DNA of 64,000 bases from Yaniella sp. (GCF_030453185.1 NZ_JAKDKW010000001.1:62001-126000), one strand, 5' to 3'; positions 1-12,304 are shown, counted from the first letter of the stretch. The notes: generated by a model from the sequence alone, not told the origin. Made by a program: numbers and translations.

Positions 1-525
1 CGTTATGGCGAGCGTGCTGGTTCTGAAATCGAATACCTCCCGATTATGGAAGTCACCTACTGGGGCTTCCGGCTGATGATTACCTTCGGTGGTATTGCAG
101 CAGTAGCCGCAGCACTTGGACTATGGATCGGGCGCAAAGGCACGGTGCCCCATGATAAGACCCTGATGAATATGGCGTGGTTATCGATTCTGGCCCCGTT
201 TGCTGCTAACTCAGCCGGATGGATCTTTACCGAGATGGGACGACAGCCCTTTACTGTTGCTCCAAACCCGGATCCAACTGGCGTTGATCAGGTCTGGCAG
301 TACACTGCAGCGGCGGTATCGCCAGGAGTGACCGGTCAAGAGATAGTATTTTCCCTTGCCGCATTGACGCTGATCTACGCGTTGTTATTGGTAGTCGAAG
401 TCGTGTTGTTGGTTCGATACACCAAAGGTGGGCACCCGGCGGGGATGCCTGAACTGTTGGCGGATGAGGACACCGATGATGACGACCATAAACCGTCTTC
501 CGATGTGTTGTCCTTCGCATACTAA
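1..525 (+). CDS. cydA: Cytochrome bd ubiquinol oxidase subunit I, C-terminal part (5' end outside the window)
   Basis: Frame +1 is open from base 1 (RYGERAGSEIEYLPIMEVTYWGFRLMITFGG...); followed directly by cydB. Confidence 0.9.
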   Translation, partial: RYGERAGSEIEYLPIMEVTYWGFRLMITFGGIAAVAAALGLWIGRKGTVPHDKTLMNMAWLSILAPFAANSAGWIFTEMGRQPFTVAPNPDPTGVDQVWQYTAAAVSPGVTGQEIVFSLAALTLIYALLLVVEVVLLVRYTKGGHPAGMPELLADEDTDDDDHKPSSDVLSFAY

Positions 526-563
526 TGCGGGTCTCAACAGGAACAGAAAGGTAAAACACCATC

Positions 564-1583
564 ATGGAATTTCTTCCAACGTTGTGGTTCATCCTCATTG
601 CTGTGCTGTGGATCGGATACTTGGTCCTCGACGGCTTCGATTTAGGCGTCGGCATGTTAATGAAGGTTTGGGCGAAAAACGAATCTCAGCGGCGTGTCTT
701 GCTGAACTCCATTGGACCCGTTTGGGACGGCAACGAGGTGTGGCTCGTTACGGCAGCTGGCGCAACCTTTGCGGCCTTCCCACACTGGTATGCTTCGATG
801 TTTGCTGGTTTGTATATTCCGCTCACCCTTGCCCTGCTGGCATTGATTTTGCGCGCGGTATCGATTGAATACCGGGGTAAATCGCACAGTCAAACCGCAC
901 GCAACCTGTGGACTTGGGCCATGGCCGGCGGATCATTTGTCGCAGCTTTCACCATCGGCGCGATGCTGGCCCTGACCACAACAGGTCTACCACTCAACGA
1001 ATACGGTGACCGCGTGGGCGGGCCGTTTGCCTGGTTCAACGGTTGGGCTGTTTTGGGTGGCCTGGCAGTTGTCGGTATTTCACTTGCTCAGGGGTGGGCC
1101 TTCTTATCGCTGAAGACTCTGGGCGCACCACGGCTAGCGGGCAATCGCCAACTTCGACGCTACTTACCGTTGTATTTCTTACCAGCGGCCACCTGGGCGA
1201 TCCTGGTCGTAATGCGCTACCCGAAGGTGCCATCGTGGGGCATGCTCACTGTCGCAGCAGTTGGTCTGGTGTTGGCATGGGGCGCTTCGAGCCGACGAAA
1301 AGAAGGGTTAACCTTCACCGGCATGGTGGTGTTTATCGTTTTTGGGGTCGGAGCGATTTTTACTGCACTGTACCCAAACGTGCTGCCATCAACGATCAAC
1401 GAGGCATACAACCTCACCGTCACGACGGCGTCGTCCTCGGACTATACATTGACCGTCATGGCTATTGTCACGGCGATCTTCTTCCCGTTGGTTCTGGCGT
1501 ATAGCGTATGGAGCTACTGGGTGTTCCGCCAACGTCTCGGGGAACAGCACATACCTGAGTCCGTGGTGGTGACCCCGGTTTGA
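564..1583 (+). CDS. cydB: Cytochrome bd ubiquinol oxidase subunit II
   Basis: 339 aa; MEFLPTLWFILIAVLWIGYLVLDGFDLGVGML and GPVWDGNEVWL are CydB hallmarks. Confidence 0.96.
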   Translation: MEFLPTLWFILIAVLWIGYLVLDGFDLGVGMLMKVWAKNESQRRVLLNSIGPVWDGNEVWLVTAAGATFAAFPHWYASMFAGLYIPLTLALLALILRAVSIEYRGKSHSQTARNLWTWAMAGGSFVAAFTIGAMLALTTTGLPLNEYGDRVGGPFAWFNGWAVLGGLAVVGISLAQGWAFLSLKTLGAPRLAGNRQLRRYLPLYFLPAATWAILVVMRYPKVPSWGMLTVAAVGLVLAWGASSRRKEGLTFTGMVVFIVFGVGAIFTALYPNVLPSTINEAYNLTVTTASSSDYTLTVMAIVTAIFFPLVLAYSVWSYWVFRQRLGEQHIPESVVVTPV

Positions 1584-4500
1584 TACCGGAACTCCCCGCT
1601 TCCAAAACTGGACGCCGAGCTCTCATCGGGCTCGGCGTCTTAGCCCTGTTCAAACTGGCCGGTTGGATTCTCATTGCGGTGTCCCTGTCACAGGGCATCT
1701 CACGGCTCGCGACGGCCTTGCCTGCCTCGGATGCAGCACAGCTACTGCAGTTGCTGTTCAACTCGCCGCGTACCGCCCCGGGTCTTATCGACTCACTGGT
1801 CGATTTCACCATGAGTAATGACTTTATGATGACGCTGGGGCTCGGGTTTGGCGGTGCGATCCTGCGGGGCCTTGCTGAGTGGGGGCAACAAGTCTTGGCG
1901 ACCAAAGCGGCACTTGGTGAGAAAGAGCATCTGCGACACCAACTGATCCGTCATCGACTCGCCGCAGCAGGGGCGCACACAGAGCGTGCCGGTGAAGATA
2001 CCATTTTGGCTTCGAAGGGTCTCGACGGTCTTGACGACTACTACACCGACTTTTTGCCATCCTTGGTGGCGGCGCTCGTCATTCCACTGGGACTGGGCAT
2101 CTGGATCCTGCTTCATGACTGGTTGAGTGCGGCAGTGCTGCTATTGACCATCCCGCTGATTCCGATGTTTATGATCCTCATCGGAAGATATACCGAACAC
2201 CGCGTCGATGAAGCAGCCACCGGGTTGAATAAACTCTCGCATCACTTACTCGAACTGGCGCGGGGCCTCCCGGTGCTGGTTGGTTTGCGCCGTGCCGGGA
2301 CGCAACGCCAAGCGCTGAAGCAGGTCTCTGACAGCTATCAACGAACCACCATGAACACGCTGAAGGCAGCGTTCATGTCTGGCTTAGCGCTCGAGCTGTT
2401 GGCGTCGTTGTCCGTGGCCATTATTGCCGTGGTCATCGGCATCCGATTGGTGAACGGCTCCATGGAACTTTATGCCGGCATCATGGTGCTGACCTTGGCG
2501 GCCGAAGTGTACTTGCCGTTTCGGAATATCGGTTCAGCATTCCACGCATCGGAAGACGGCGTGGAGGCCCTCAAACGGGCCAAGGCACAGATCAACCAGC
2601 CGATTCCCCTGTCCATGGCAACCGTGCTCGACAAGCCATCGGCTACCCAAGCGGCCGTTGAACTCTCGCAAGTGACGATTTCCTATAAGGCGCTCCATGA
2701 AATTCCTCGTGCGTCCTACACGGGGCCGGACTATCTGACCCCGCAACAATTCACCGAAGCCCAAAAAGCAGCCCAAGACCAGCCGACGGGCGATGACGAA
2801 GCCTATCTACCCCAATACGAGGTCGAGGTACTGGACCCAGTCATCACTGATCTGACTTTGCGTCTCGAGCCGGGGAAGTACACGGTCCTGGGTGGCGCAT
2901 CCGGGACAGGCAAATCAACCTTACTGTCAGCGATCGCTGGACTCTTGACTGACGCTGAAGCCACATTTGAGGGAACCGCGAGCGGCTTAGCTACACGACC
3001 CATGGCCTATCTCAGCCAACATCCGGTGTTCGTATCGAAAACTGTGGCTGAAGAACTAGCCATGGTCGCTGAAGGGACAGTAGTCGAGTATGTTCCAGAG
3101 AGGTCTGCGCCGAACATTGCTGAGCTCATCGGTATTGCACTCGAACACTCAGGTCTACCGGATACACAATTGCGATACATTGACAATCTGTCTCCGGGGG
3201 AACGACGTCGTCTCGGTTTTGCTCGAGTACTGATCCGACTGCTAGCTGCCAGCGCAGCCGACTCCACCCCGCAGTCGTGGCTGGTCGTACTGGATGAACC
3301 AACCGCACACCTAGACCACACATCGGCAACCCTCATTCGTAGTGCGCTGCGTGACCTTGCTGACGGCAAACTGCCCAACGGACAACAGCTCAATGTGATG
3401 CTCCTGGTGGCTTCGCATGATCGTTTGGTCCACGCAGCAGCTGACCAGTTGCTTGGTAACTCCGTGGTGGCACCTACGCCGATCACGGACAACGAAGCCA
3501 CTGAGGCTGCCGAGTACTCACGCAATGGAGGCCAGGAACCCAACGATGTTCCTGTCCAGAGAGTTCGCCTGCGCGATTGGTTCCACTACTTGCCGCTCAA
3601 CAACGTGAAATTCTTAGCGGGCATTGGCTGGGCTATTGCAGCGTATCTGGCAGCAGCCTTGCTCTCGGGGCTGTCGGGGTGGCTCATCGTCCAGGCGGCA
3701 TATGAGCCACCGATTTTATACTTGTTGGCGGTTATCGTGGGAGTGCGATTCTTCGGTACCGGCCGTGCGATCTTCCGCTACGCAGAGCGAGTGACCGTCC
3801 ATGATGCTGTACTGTCGTGGGCCAACCGTATCCGGCTACGCGTCTGGGATGCACTGGGTTCGCACGCCGTGCAGTGGAATAAGCTCACGCGGTCTGGTGG
3901 GGCGCTGTCTGTCTTGATATCAGACGTTGATCAGCTGCGAGACGCTGTCCCACGCGTTATCGTCCCGATTCCAGCGGCTGTGATCACCTGGGCGCTCGCC
4001 ACCGGCATCGTGGCCTACATGGCCCCGGGCTCCTGGTGGCCCGCCGTGGTAGCCGGGATAGCAGCATTCATCATTGTCCCGGTAATCGTCCGCCTCGTCG
4101 ATGCGCGCACCACCACGGCGCTCGCAGATCATCGCACCGGCCTGGTTACGGCTACCTCCCGGCTCTTCACCGCCGCCGGGGACATGGCGGCCAACGGTAT
4201 GACTCACCGTGCCATCAACGACTTCGCTACCGCAGATATGCGAAATAGCGCACCCTTGAAACGCAATGCCCTCGCGGCAGGACTCGGCGACGGGCTCACT
4301 TCGTTGGTTGCCGGCTGGGCAGCAGTCCAGACGCTGTGGGTGGCCTTCACGAACGGGATTTCCGCGCCCAACACTGCGCTGGTGGTGATGCTCATGCTTG
4401 CCATGGCCGAGCCGTTTGGACGATTCAGCGAAGCAATGACAGAATCCCGCACGCTACATCATCAGCTGGGTAAACTCCTGCCCTTACTAGAACAGGACGA

Positions 4501-5191
4501 CGACCACAGCCAGCAGTGGGTGGCACTAGAACAGACCAATGACGAGGGCATAGAGCGTCTCAAGCTTGATGAGATCTCCGTGTCTTACGGTAGCGACCGT
4601 CCTGAAGTGTTAGCCGGGTTGTCTCTGGAAGCGATGAAAGGTGACTTCATGGTCGTCGTAGGGCCTTCGGGTTCCGGCAAATCTACTCTTCTGGCGGTGC
4701 TACAAGGCTTTTTGCAACCTCAACACGGTTCCTATACGGTCACGACTTCAGAAAAAACGTCCAACGAGGCGTTGCGACACGTGGCGTGGTGTCCACAGGA
4801 AGCATATCTGTTTGACTCAACACTGCGATCCAATCTGGCGTTAGCTCGAGACCCATCCCAACGACCCACCGACGCAGAACTCCATACCGTGTTGGAAACC
4901 GTAGGACTTGGTGACTGGGTTGCTACTGCACCTCAGGGCCTCGACACAAGGTTGGGGCCCTCGGGTCATTTTATCTCCGGCGGGCAGCGCCAGCGTGTGG
5001 CCGTAGCCAGAGCATTACTGGCCGACGCCCACGTCGTATTACTCGATGAACCCACGGCACATTTAGGCGCGGATGAAGCAGCAGAACTCATCGTTGATCT
5101 ACAGCGTGCGCTCGCAGAGAAAATCACCATCATGGTGACCCACGACCAACGGTTTGCGGCCGCGGGAACACCGGTTCGGTTAGCGGATTAG
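1580..5191 (+). CDS. cydDC: Fused thiol/heme-type ABC exporter CydD-CydC
   Basis: 1203 aa with two TMD-NBD halves; Walker [11 protein letters not shown] and GPSGSGKST; signatures LSPGERRR and ISGGQRQR; overlaps the cydB stop by 4 nt. Confidence 0.92.
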   Translation: MIPELPASKTGRRALIGLGVLALFKLAGWILIAVSLSQGISRLATALPASDAAQLLQLLFNSPRTAPGLIDSLVDFTMSNDFMMTLGLGFGGAILRGLAEWGQQVLATKAALGEKEHLRHQLIRHRLAAAGAHTERAGEDTILASKGLDGLDDYYTDFLPSLVAALVIPLGLGIWILLHDWLSAAVLLLTIPLIPMFMILIGRYTEHRVDEAATGLNKLSHHLLELARGLPVLVGLRRAGTQRQALKQVSDSYQRTTMNTLKAAFMSGLALELLASLSVAIIAVVIGIRLVNGSMELYAGIMVLTLAAEVYLPFRNIGSAFHASEDGVEALKRAKAQINQPIPLSMATVLDKPSATQAAVELSQVTISYKALHEIPRASYTGPDYLTPQQFTEAQKAAQDQPTGDDEAYLPQYEVEVLDPVITDLTLRLEPGKYTVLGGASGTGKSTLLSAIAGLLTDAEATFEGTASGLATRPMAYLSQHPVFVSKTVAEELAMVAEGTVVEYVPERSAPNIAELIGIALEHSGLPDTQLRYIDNLSPGERRRLGFARVLIRLLAASAADSTPQSWLVVLDEPTAHLDHTSATLIRSALRDLADGKLPNGQQLNVMLLVASHDRLVHAAADQLLGNSVVAPTPITDNEATEAAEYSRNGGQEPNDVPVQRVRLRDWFHYLPLNNVKFLAGIGWAIAAYLAAALLSGLSGWLIVQAAYEPPILYLLAVIVGVRFFGTGRAIFRYAERVTVHDAVLSWANRIRLRVWDALGSHAVQWNKLTRSGGALSVLISDVDQLRDAVPRVIVPIPAAVITWALATGIVAYMAPGSWWPAVVAGIAAFIIVPVIVRLVDARTTTALADHRTGLVTATSRLFTAAGDMAANGMTHRAINDFATADMRNSAPLKRNALAAGLGDGLTSLVAGWAAVQTLWVAFTNGISAPNTALVVMLMLAMAEPFGRFSEAMTESRTLHHQLGKLLPLLEQDDDHSQQWVALEQTNDEGIERLKLDEISVSYGSDRPEVLAGLSLEAMKGDFMVVVGPSGSGKSTLLAVLQGFLQPQHGSYTVTTSEKTSNEALRHVAWCPQEAYLFDSTLRSNLALARDPSQRPTDAELHTVLETVGLGDWVATAPQGLDTRLGPSGHFISGGQRQRVAVARALLADAHVVLLDEPTAHLGADEAAELIVDLQRALAEKITIMVTHDQRFAAAGTPVRLAD

Positions 5192-7722
5192 TTATCTTGT
5201 GCTGACTCACTGTCGTTGGAGGTGGGGGACGTGCCGTGACCAATGACACCAACGGCGGAGTCCAGCATGATGCCTGAGGCATCTCGGTCCGAATATTCCT
5301 GTGGCAGCGCACGGGAGACCCCGCCGACCGTCGAAGCTAATGGTTCTGGCCCGGCCCACGCCAACGCTAAGCCGAGTTCGCCGCGCAACATTCGGTGGGC
5401 ACGGAGGCCCTGGGTATTGCGTCCCTTGGGAGTGAACTCCGCTAATTTTGTGACCTTCGCGGTCGGGGCAGATTCCAGCATGTCATCGTCCGTTTCGGTG
5501 ATCGTTACGACCATGGCGTCATCCAGTTGAGTTGCAGGTGCAACCGTAAAGGACAGCACCTGGTCACCATCGACGAGTTTCATTCCGGCGATACCGCTGC
5601 CGGTGCGACCTTGCGGGCGCACTAGCTCGGCAGCAAAGCGCAACAATTGACCAGAAGTGGAAATAAACACCAACTGATCTTCGTCATCAGCGGCAACGGA
5701 AGCACCCACGACTTTGTCATCGCCCTTGAGCGTGATGGCTTCAAACTCATCCTGGTTTAGCGGCCAATCGTCGTGCCGCACGCGCTTCACGACACCATCA
5801 CGAGTGCCCAGTGCTAAGACTTGATTCAACGGTACGAGTGCTACGAGTTTTTCACCTCGTTGCAGGGTCACAAAATCAGTTGCTTTCACACCATCTGCCA
5901 ATGTGGGTGTGGTGGTGGGCTGATCTAGTGCAGGGAGCTCGACGGTATTAAGTCGAACGAGTCGTCCGGTATCCGTCAGAGCGCCGACCTCACCGCGGGC
6001 AGTGGTTGCCACCACCGAGGTATACACGTCGTGACGGCGACGGCGACCTTCGGCCGTTATTGGGGTGCGGTCCTTCGTACGCAGCAGTCGTCCAGAAGCC
6101 GATAACACGGCCCAGCACGGATCGTCCGGGACCAACAGGGCCGAAGCGGCAGCAGCCCGCTCGGTTTTGGTCGATGACGCAGTAATGGCCGGTGCAAGTT
6201 CTTCGGACTTGACGAGTTTGGTGCGTCGCTGATCGCCGAATTGTTCAGCAACTTCTGCTAGTTCAGTGGAAACAGTTTCACGCAGTTTCGCATCTGAATT
6301 CAGGATCGCTTCCAACGCTTCAATTGCCGCCATGAGGTCATCCCGTTCTGTCTCGAGATCTAAGCGGGAGAATTTCGTCAGTTGGCGCAGGCGCAGTTCC
6401 AAAATGTGGCTGGCCTGCACCTCGGTGAGATCAAATACCAGCATGAGACGTTCCCGAGCCGCAGCGGCGTCGTCGGAGGTTCGAATGATTTCGATGACCT
6501 CGTCGATATCAACGAGTGCCAAGAGCAGGCCTTCGACCAAATGCAGCCGGTCTTGGCGTTTGCGCAGGCGGTGTGCGGTACGACGACGTACAACAGTCAG
6601 GCGATGATCAATGTAGACAGCTAAGAGGTCTTTGAGCCCCATGGTCTGCGGCTGGCCATCAACGAGGGCCACATTATTGATACTGAAGTTTTCTTCCAGG
6701 GGCGTGTGCTTGTAGAGCTGCGCCAGCACTGCCTGCGGGTTGAAGCCGGCTTTCAGTTCGATGACCAACTTGAGCCCGTTGTGACGGTCTGTGAGGTCCA
6801 TGACATCGGCGATCCCTGTCACTTTTTTGTTGTTGACCGCGGTTTTGAGTCGGTCGATGACCCGTTCCGGTCCTACACCGTAGGGGAGTTCACTGACGAC
6901 CAGGCCAGTCCGTCGTGCTGAAACCTGTTCGACGTCAACGGTAGCGCGCATGGTAAAGCGCCCCCGTCCGGTCTCGTAGGCTTCCTTGACGCCATCGAGC
7001 CCAACGATGCGGGCGCCCGAAGGCAAATCAGGGCCAGGGACGAACTTCATCAAAGCCTTCGTATCGGCTTCGGGTTCCTCAAGTAAATGGCGTGCTGCGG
7101 CAATGACTTCACCCAGGTTGTGCGGTGCCATATTGGTAGCCATACCGACCGCGATGCCTGCGGCACCGTTGACCAACAAGTTGGGGAACGCAGCGGGCAA
7201 AACTGACGGCTGCTGCATCTGATTGTCATAGTTGGGTTCGAAATCAACTGTGTCTTCATTGAGATGGGCGGTCATGGCCACCGCAGCCTGTGACATGCGC
7301 GCTTCGGTATAACGTGACGCAGCCGGACCGTCGTCGACAGAACCAAAGTTGCCGTGCCCATCAACCAGTGGCAACCGCAAGTTGAAGTCTTGGGCCAAGC
7401 GGACCATCGCGTCATAGATCGCTGAGTCGCCGTGGGGGTGGAGTTTACCCATCACTTCGCCGACCACCCGGGCGGACTTCACATGGCCCTTGTCCGGGGT
7501 AAGTCCCATCTGGTCCATCATGTACAAGATTCGTCGCTGGACCGGTTTCAGACCGTCGCGTGCATCGGGCAGTGCACGGGTGTAGATCACCGAATAGGCG
7601 TACTCCAAAAAGGAATGTTCCATCTCGGAAGCGACATCAATGTCGACAATGTTCTGGTCTTCAAGCGGTACAAGTGCAGTACTAGCCTTTGTGGAAGACC
7701 TCGGTTTTGAACGTTTTGACAT
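5188..7722 (-). CDS. DNA gyrase/topoisomerase IV subunit A (ATP-hydrolysing type IIA topoisomerase)
   Basis: 844 aa; [57 protein letters not shown] (active-site Tyr). Confidence 0.93.
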   Translation of the reverse strand: MSKRSKPRSSTKASTALVPLEDQNIVDIDVASEMEHSFLEYAYSVIYTRALPDARDGLKPVQRRILYMMDQMGLTPDKGHVKSARVVGEVMGKLHPHGDSAIYDAMVRLAQDFNLRLPLVDGHGNFGSVDDGPAASRYTEARMSQAAVAMTAHLNEDTVDFEPNYDNQMQQPSVLPAAFPNLLVNGAAGIAVGMATNMAPHNLGEVIAAARHLLEEPEADTKALMKFVPGPDLPSGARIVGLDGVKEAYETGRGRFTMRATVDVEQVSARRTGLVVSELPYGVGPERVIDRLKTAVNNKKVTGIADVMDLTDRHNGLKLVIELKAGFNPQAVLAQLYKHTPLEENFSINNVALVDGQPQTMGLKDLLAVYIDHRLTVVRRRTAHRLRKRQDRLHLVEGLLLALVDIDEVIEIIRTSDDAAAARERLMLVFDLTEVQASHILELRLRQLTKFSRLDLETERDDLMAAIEALEAILNSDAKLRETVSTELAEVAEQFGDQRRTKLVKSEELAPAITASSTKTERAAAASALLVPDDPCWAVLSASGRLLRTKDRTPITAEGRRRRHDVYTSVVATTARGEVGALTDTGRLVRLNTVELPALDQPTTTPTLADGVKATDFVTLQRGEKLVALVPLNQVLALGTRDGVVKRVRHDDWPLNQDEFEAITLKGDDKVVGASVAADDEDQLVFISTSGQLLRFAAELVRPQGRTGSGIAGMKLVDGDQVLSFTVAPATQLDDAMVVTITETDDDMLESAPTAKVTKLAEFTPKGRNTQGLRAHRMLRGELGLALAWAGPEPLASTVGGVSRALPQEYSDRDASGIMLDSAVGVIGHGTSPTSNDSESAQDN

Positions 7723-7777
7723 CTGACCTTTCCTGTCACGTGGTTCCCACGGCCTGATTGTGGCTTAAGATAATTAT

Positions 7778-10528
7778 ATGGCTGAACAGAAAACCAAACG
7801 CCCATATCCAGCCCACTGGGAAGCCGATGTGCTTTTACGCGATGGCGCTACCGCTCGACTGCGCCCGGTTTCTCCAGACGACGCCGATGCACTACAAAAA
7901 ATGCACGAGGGTCAATCCCAGGATTCTATCTACTTTCGCTATTTTACGTATAAGTCCCAGCTTTCAGCCAAAGAGCTGGAGCGTTTCACTGTAGTTGATT
8001 ATGTCGACCGAGTAGCCTTTGTGATTCTCTTGGGCGATGAACTGATGGGCATTGGCCGCTATGACCGCTTAGGAGACGCCACCGAAGCAGAGGTGGCTTT
8101 CAACATAGCAGATGCTCACCAAGGCCGTGGCCTGAGCTCAATTTTCATGGAACACCTGGCTGCCGCTGCCAAAGAAAATGGGATCCGAACGTTTACCGCA
8201 GAGGTCCTTCCAGAAAACCGCAGAATGTTGGCGGTGTTTCAGGCAGCGGGCTTCGAGACCTCTCGGTCGTTTGAAGACGGCGTTGTCGTCGTTGAATTCC
8301 CAATTGATCCAACAGCGCGTGTTCGAGCCGTGATGGAATCACGTGAGCACCGTGCTGAAGCTCAATCGGTTGCAGAATTGCTGCGTCCCGAATCTATTGC
8401 GGTGATCGGTGCCTCGCGGCAGTGGGGCTCGGTCGGGTTTGCCTTACTTGAGAACATCATCGAAGGCGGCTACACAGGGCCGGTATACGGGATCAATAAG
8501 GACGCCCTTGAAATTGCTGGGATGATCTCACGCGCTGCCCTTTCTGAAGTACCCCAAGACATCGATCTCGCCGTCGTTGCAGTGCCATATGACCAAATTC
8601 CATCCGTTGTCCAAGATTGCGCTGAGCACGGTGTCAAAGGTCTTGTCATTGTCACAGAAGGTTTCAAGGGTGAAGAGGGCCTGGCCGAACAGCGTCGGCT
8701 GGTACAAGTGGCGCGTCGTCACGGTATGCGGGTCATTGGTCCGGCATCGGCAGGCATTATCAATACAGATCCCGACGTGAGTCTGAACGCATCGGTCTCA
8801 CCGACTATGCCGCGCCACGGTTCGGTCGGTCTATTCTCGCAGTCAGCTCCGATCGGTGCCATGTTGTTTACCGCAGCACAACAGCGGGGGATTGGCATCT
8901 CTTCGATGATCAATGCGGGCAATCGTGCTGATGTATCGGGCAACGATGCCATGCAGTATTTGGAAGACGATCCCAATACCAGTGCTGTAGGACTGTATCT
9001 AGAATCCTTTGGCAACCCACGCAAATTCTCGCGGATTGTACGGCGTCTGGCGCGCAAAAAACCCGTGGTCGTATCCCGGTCACACGGCATGGGACGACGA
9101 ATTCCACCTGGACACTCCACGCGAACCACCGAAGCACCGCGTGGGACGGTACCATCTATGTTGCGACAAGCCGGTGCAATTGAGACAGACAGCTATACCG
9201 AACTGATTGATATTTTGCAGGTGCTAGCTTGCCAGCCGGTCCCAGCCGGGCCACGACTAACGGTCATTGGTAACGCCCCGGCTATCAACAGACTCACCGT
9301 TGAAAACGCCAGAAGCGCTGGCCTCGAAATCGTTGATGTTCAAGACGTTGCCATCTTGGATGCTGAGCATTCGGTAGAACAAGCTATTGAAACGCTGACG
9401 AAGGTCATCCAAGAGTCGATCGACGCCGGGCAAACCGATTCGATCATTGTCCTGGTCCAACCGAGCATGTATCAGTCGGAGGGCGATGCCAGAATGATTG
9501 CCCAAGCGATCAGTCATGCCGGCGGGGACACTGATGTGAGTATCATGGCTTCATTCACCGCCGTGCTCGAGCGCAACTTTAGTCCAACAACCATTATCGG
9601 TGAAGGTAAACTCCGCGACCAATTGACTGCCGAATCCGATGACCAGACCAAAAGTCCAAGACAATATGGACTTCCGCTCTTCTCATCGGCCGAACGGGCC
9701 GTCGCAGTGTTATCAGAATTGGTACGGTACCGTGCTTGGCGTGATGCCGAACAGGGTATTGCGGTGGAGTACGAAGATATTGATCGCTACAGGGCTGAAC
9801 AGCTCGTTACCGAATGGACTGAAGAAGCCTCGGGTACCGAACTGGTGAAACTCTCTCGAGCTCAAACCGATGAACTGTTGAGCTGTTATGGGATTGGTGT
9901 CCTGCCATCCCGGCGTTTTCAAAGTACGGACCAGGCTCTAGATTATGCTCAAGAATTTGGCTATCCGGTCGCGTTGAAAGCAGACAACTCGATCCTGCGC
10001 CACCGGCTTGATCTGGGTGGGGTCCGACTGAATATTGAAACTCCGGAAGCGCTTCGTGCCAACATCGAATCGATGCGCGAAGTCTTGGCCCCCTATGGCG
10101 CCCCTTCTATTGAGATTCAAGCTATGGCGCCGCCAGGCCAAGGCTGTATCGTTGCTGCGGTTGAGGATCCGCTCGTGGGCCCCGTCTTATCCTTTGGTAT
10201 TTCTGGCGATGCCGTGGAGCTTTTGGATGACTGGGTGCATGTGGTGCCACCACTCTCGGACCATGACCTAGAACGGCTTCTTCGTACGCCACAGGCTTCC
10301 GCTAAACTCTTTGGTTACGGTGATATCCCGGCTGTCGACATCGAAGGGATGAAGGACCTGCTCGCACGAGTTTCGCAGCTTAAGGACGATCTGCCTCAGG
10401 TCGCACGGTTGCGGTTCAATCCACTGCTAGCTGCGCCTGGTGCAGTCACCGTGCTGAAAGCAGAAATTTATATTGCAAATGCTGCCGTACGTACCGACTC
10501 AGCGCGCCGCGCGTTGTTGATTCACTAG
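7778..10528 (+). CDS. GNAT N-acetyltransferase fused to NDP-forming acyl-CoA synthetase/CoA-binding and ATP-grasp domains (Pat-like)
   Basis: 916 aa; N-terminal GNAT (HQGRGLSSIFMEHLAAAAKENGI), CoA-binding (PESIAVIGASRQWGSVGFALLENI), C-terminal ATP-grasp (GYPVALKADNSILRHRLDLGGVRLNI). Confidence 0.88.
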   Translation: MAEQKTKRPYPAHWEADVLLRDGATARLRPVSPDDADALQKMHEGQSQDSIYFRYFTYKSQLSAKELERFTVVDYVDRVAFVILLGDELMGIGRYDRLGDATEAEVAFNIADAHQGRGLSSIFMEHLAAAAKENGIRTFTAEVLPENRRMLAVFQAAGFETSRSFEDGVVVVEFPIDPTARVRAVMESREHRAEAQSVAELLRPESIAVIGASRQWGSVGFALLENIIEGGYTGPVYGINKDALEIAGMISRAALSEVPQDIDLAVVAVPYDQIPSVVQDCAEHGVKGLVIVTEGFKGEEGLAEQRRLVQVARRHGMRVIGPASAGIINTDPDVSLNASVSPTMPRHGSVGLFSQSAPIGAMLFTAAQQRGIGISSMINAGNRADVSGNDAMQYLEDDPNTSAVGLYLESFGNPRKFSRIVRRLARKKPVVVSRSHGMGRRIPPGHSTRTTEAPRGTVPSMLRQAGAIETDSYTELIDILQVLACQPVPAGPRLTVIGNAPAINRLTVENARSAGLEIVDVQDVAILDAEHSVEQAIETLTKVIQESIDAGQTDSIIVLVQPSMYQSEGDARMIAQAISHAGGDTDVSIMASFTAVLERNFSPTTIIGEGKLRDQLTAESDDQTKSPRQYGLPLFSSAERAVAVLSELVRYRAWRDAEQGIAVEYEDIDRYRAEQLVTEWTEEASGTELVKLSRAQTDELLSCYGIGVLPSRRFQSTDQALDYAQEFGYPVALKADNSILRHRLDLGGVRLNIETPEALRANIESMREVLAPYGAPSIEIQAMAPPGQGCIVAAVEDPLVGPVLSFGISGDAVELLDDWVHVVPPLSDHDLERLLRTPQASAKLFGYGDIPAVDIEGMKDLLARVSQLKDDLPQVARLRFNPLLAAPGAVTVLKAEIYIANAAVRTDSARRALLIH

Positions 10529-10553
10529 TGATAAAGGACCAAGACTCATTAAT

Positions 10554-11135
10554 ATGCCAAACCCCGTACTGCCAGCTGAACTGGCACTCGATATTCAACG
10601 TGCAGGGTTTTACCCACAACTTGTTGCCGATGTCATGGGACAACAACTGGGTGAGCGTCAGATTTTGTCGCACTACGTGCACGTTGAAACGCACTTCGGA
10701 TACGACGACCTGCACCGTCATATCACGGTGCTGGTATTAGCCGAAGGTAATGTTTTGGCTGCCTTGCACCTCAATGATTTGCAAGATGAACCACAAAGCG
10801 CAGCACGAGCGTCGGTGGCTACCGAGCTAGTTCCATTGTCGAAAATCGACTCCTGTGTCGTTACCACCGGCTACGATTCGCCGCAGCAGTACCAACCTGG
10901 TCAACCGCCATCGGAAGTCACTTTGGTGCTGAGCTGGGCCGGTGGCGCACGAATGGAATTTCTTCCCAATCTCTGTGACGATCCTGAGTGCGAGGCCGAC
11001 CATGGGTATCTGGCCACCCACATCGCAGAGGACCTCGTGTTACGAATCGCTGGCAAAGCCGATGGGCAGCGCGCCGTCGACAAAGCACTGGCATTTAGCC
11101 GAAAGCTCCGCGACGCGATATTAGAGAATGCATAG
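10554..11135 (+). CDS. Conserved actinobacterial protein (DUF5998-like)
   Basis: 193 aa; conserved context upstream of an alkaline phosphatase-family gene. Confidence 0.6.
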   Translation: MPNPVLPAELALDIQRAGFYPQLVADVMGQQLGERQILSHYVHVETHFGYDDLHRHITVLVLAEGNVLAALHLNDLQDEPQSAARASVATELVPLSKIDSCVVTTGYDSPQQYQPGQPPSEVTLVLSWAGGARMEFLPNLCDDPECEADHGYLATHIAEDLVLRIAGKADGQRAVDKALAFSRKLRDAILENA

Positions 11136-11140
11136 TCACG

Positions 11141-12304
11141 ATGTCTTTGCCTACTGGATACGCCAAGCACCGTAACTTAACGCATGTTTTTCCTTCACTG
11201 GCTGCAAGTTTGGGCGCAACCTCTGAGAACACTCTCAACCTCCCTAGCGCGCGGTCTGCGGTACTGTTGCTCGTCGATGGCCTAGGACTAGAACAGTTGC
11301 AACGGCATTCAGCACATGCACCGTTTCTGCGTGGCGTGATGAAGCGGCAGACGCCAGCTCAAACAGAAATGTCTTCGGTGTACCCCTCGACCACGGCGGC
11401 CGGCCTGTCCTCGCTGGGCACCGGGTTAGGGCCGGGGGAACATGGTCTGGTCGGTTATGACGTCTATGATCCACAACGGGGAGTAGTCATTAACCAGCTG
11501 GGCGGATGGGACGAAAGAACTGATCCAACGAACTGGCAACCGCAGCCTACAATTTTTGACACACTGAACGCGCAGCGTGATGCGGGAGACCATGGCATCG
11601 AACCGATCGCCGTATCACTGCCGGCATTCGAAGAATCTGCGCTCACACGAGCAGCGCTGCGCGGCCCACGATTCATCGGGCAAAGTGATCTGGCCAAACG
11701 TTTTAACCAGGCGGCATATGAAGCGCAGCGTCCAGGGGCTCTGATCTACCTGTATGTCAATGAACTCGACAAAATCGGGCATGCGTGGGGCCCCGGTTCC
11801 GCGCAGTGGTTAGAAGTGCTGGAAGAACTTGACTCCCTTATCCGACGTCTCAGTCGCAAGCTTCCAACCGGAACTCTAGCTGCGGTAACAGGGGACCACG
11901 GGATGATTGAAGTCAAGCAAGAAGATCGTATCGACTTCTCAGCCCACGGCGAGTTGATCGAACATATTGCACATACAGCGGGTGAACCACGGATGGTGCA
12001 ACTACATTTTGCCCCTGACGCGACCGCGGACCAAAGGGCTGCGAGTAAAACTGCTTGGCAGAAACGTTTCGGTGGTCGTGCCTGGATCGCTACGCGTGAT
12101 GAAGCTATTGCAGCCGGTTGGTTCGGAGACGTCACGGAGCGTGTAAGACCACGTATCGGAGACCTGATTGTCTCAGGCTACGAACCTATCGCTTTATACG
12201 ACGCACGCCGTGCCGCACCAAACAGTTTTTCGATGGTCGGACACCACGGAGCTCCAACGCCCGCTGAAGTTCGGGTCCCATGGGTCATCTTTAACACACC
12301 GTAG
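11141..12304 (+). CDS. Alkaline phosphatase/nucleotide pyrophosphatase family protein
   Basis: 387 aa; LLVDGLGLEQLQ, MSSVYPSTTAAGLSSLGTGLGPGEHGLVGY, TGDHGMIEV, HHGAPTPAEVRVPW metal-binding motifs. Confidence 0.88.
   Translation: MSLPTGYAKHRNLTHVFPSLAASLGATSENTLNLPSARSAVLLLVDGLGLEQLQRHSAHAPFLRGVMKRQTPAQTEMSSVYPSTTAAGLSSLGTGLGPGEHGLVGYDVYDPQRGVVINQLGGWDERTDPTNWQPQPTIFDTLNAQRDAGDHGIEPIAVSLPAFEESALTRAALRGPRFIGQSDLAKRFNQAAYEAQRPGALIYLYVNELDKIGHAWGPGSAQWLEVLEELDSLIRRLSRKLPTGTLAAVTGDHGMIEVKQEDRIDFSAHGELIEHIAHTAGEPRMVQLHFAPDATADQRAASKTAWQKRFGGRAWIATRDEAIAAGWFGDVTERVRPRIGDLIVSGYEPIALYDARRAAPNSFSMVGHHGAPTPAEVRVPWVIFNTP

Noticed and set aside
428-868. Many ORFs of 60-180 aa on alternative frames or the opposite strand (e.g. 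428-868, 3007-3543, 43416-44135, 53393-54043, 55460-56074)
   Set aside because: They lie wholly inside well-supported genes, show no recognisable family motifs and have shadow-frame composition.
7400-7445. Possible quinolone-resistance substitutions in the topoisomerase A subunit
   Set aside because: The QRDR-equivalent reads [10 protein letters not shown], with the Ser and Asp of the sensitive form retained.
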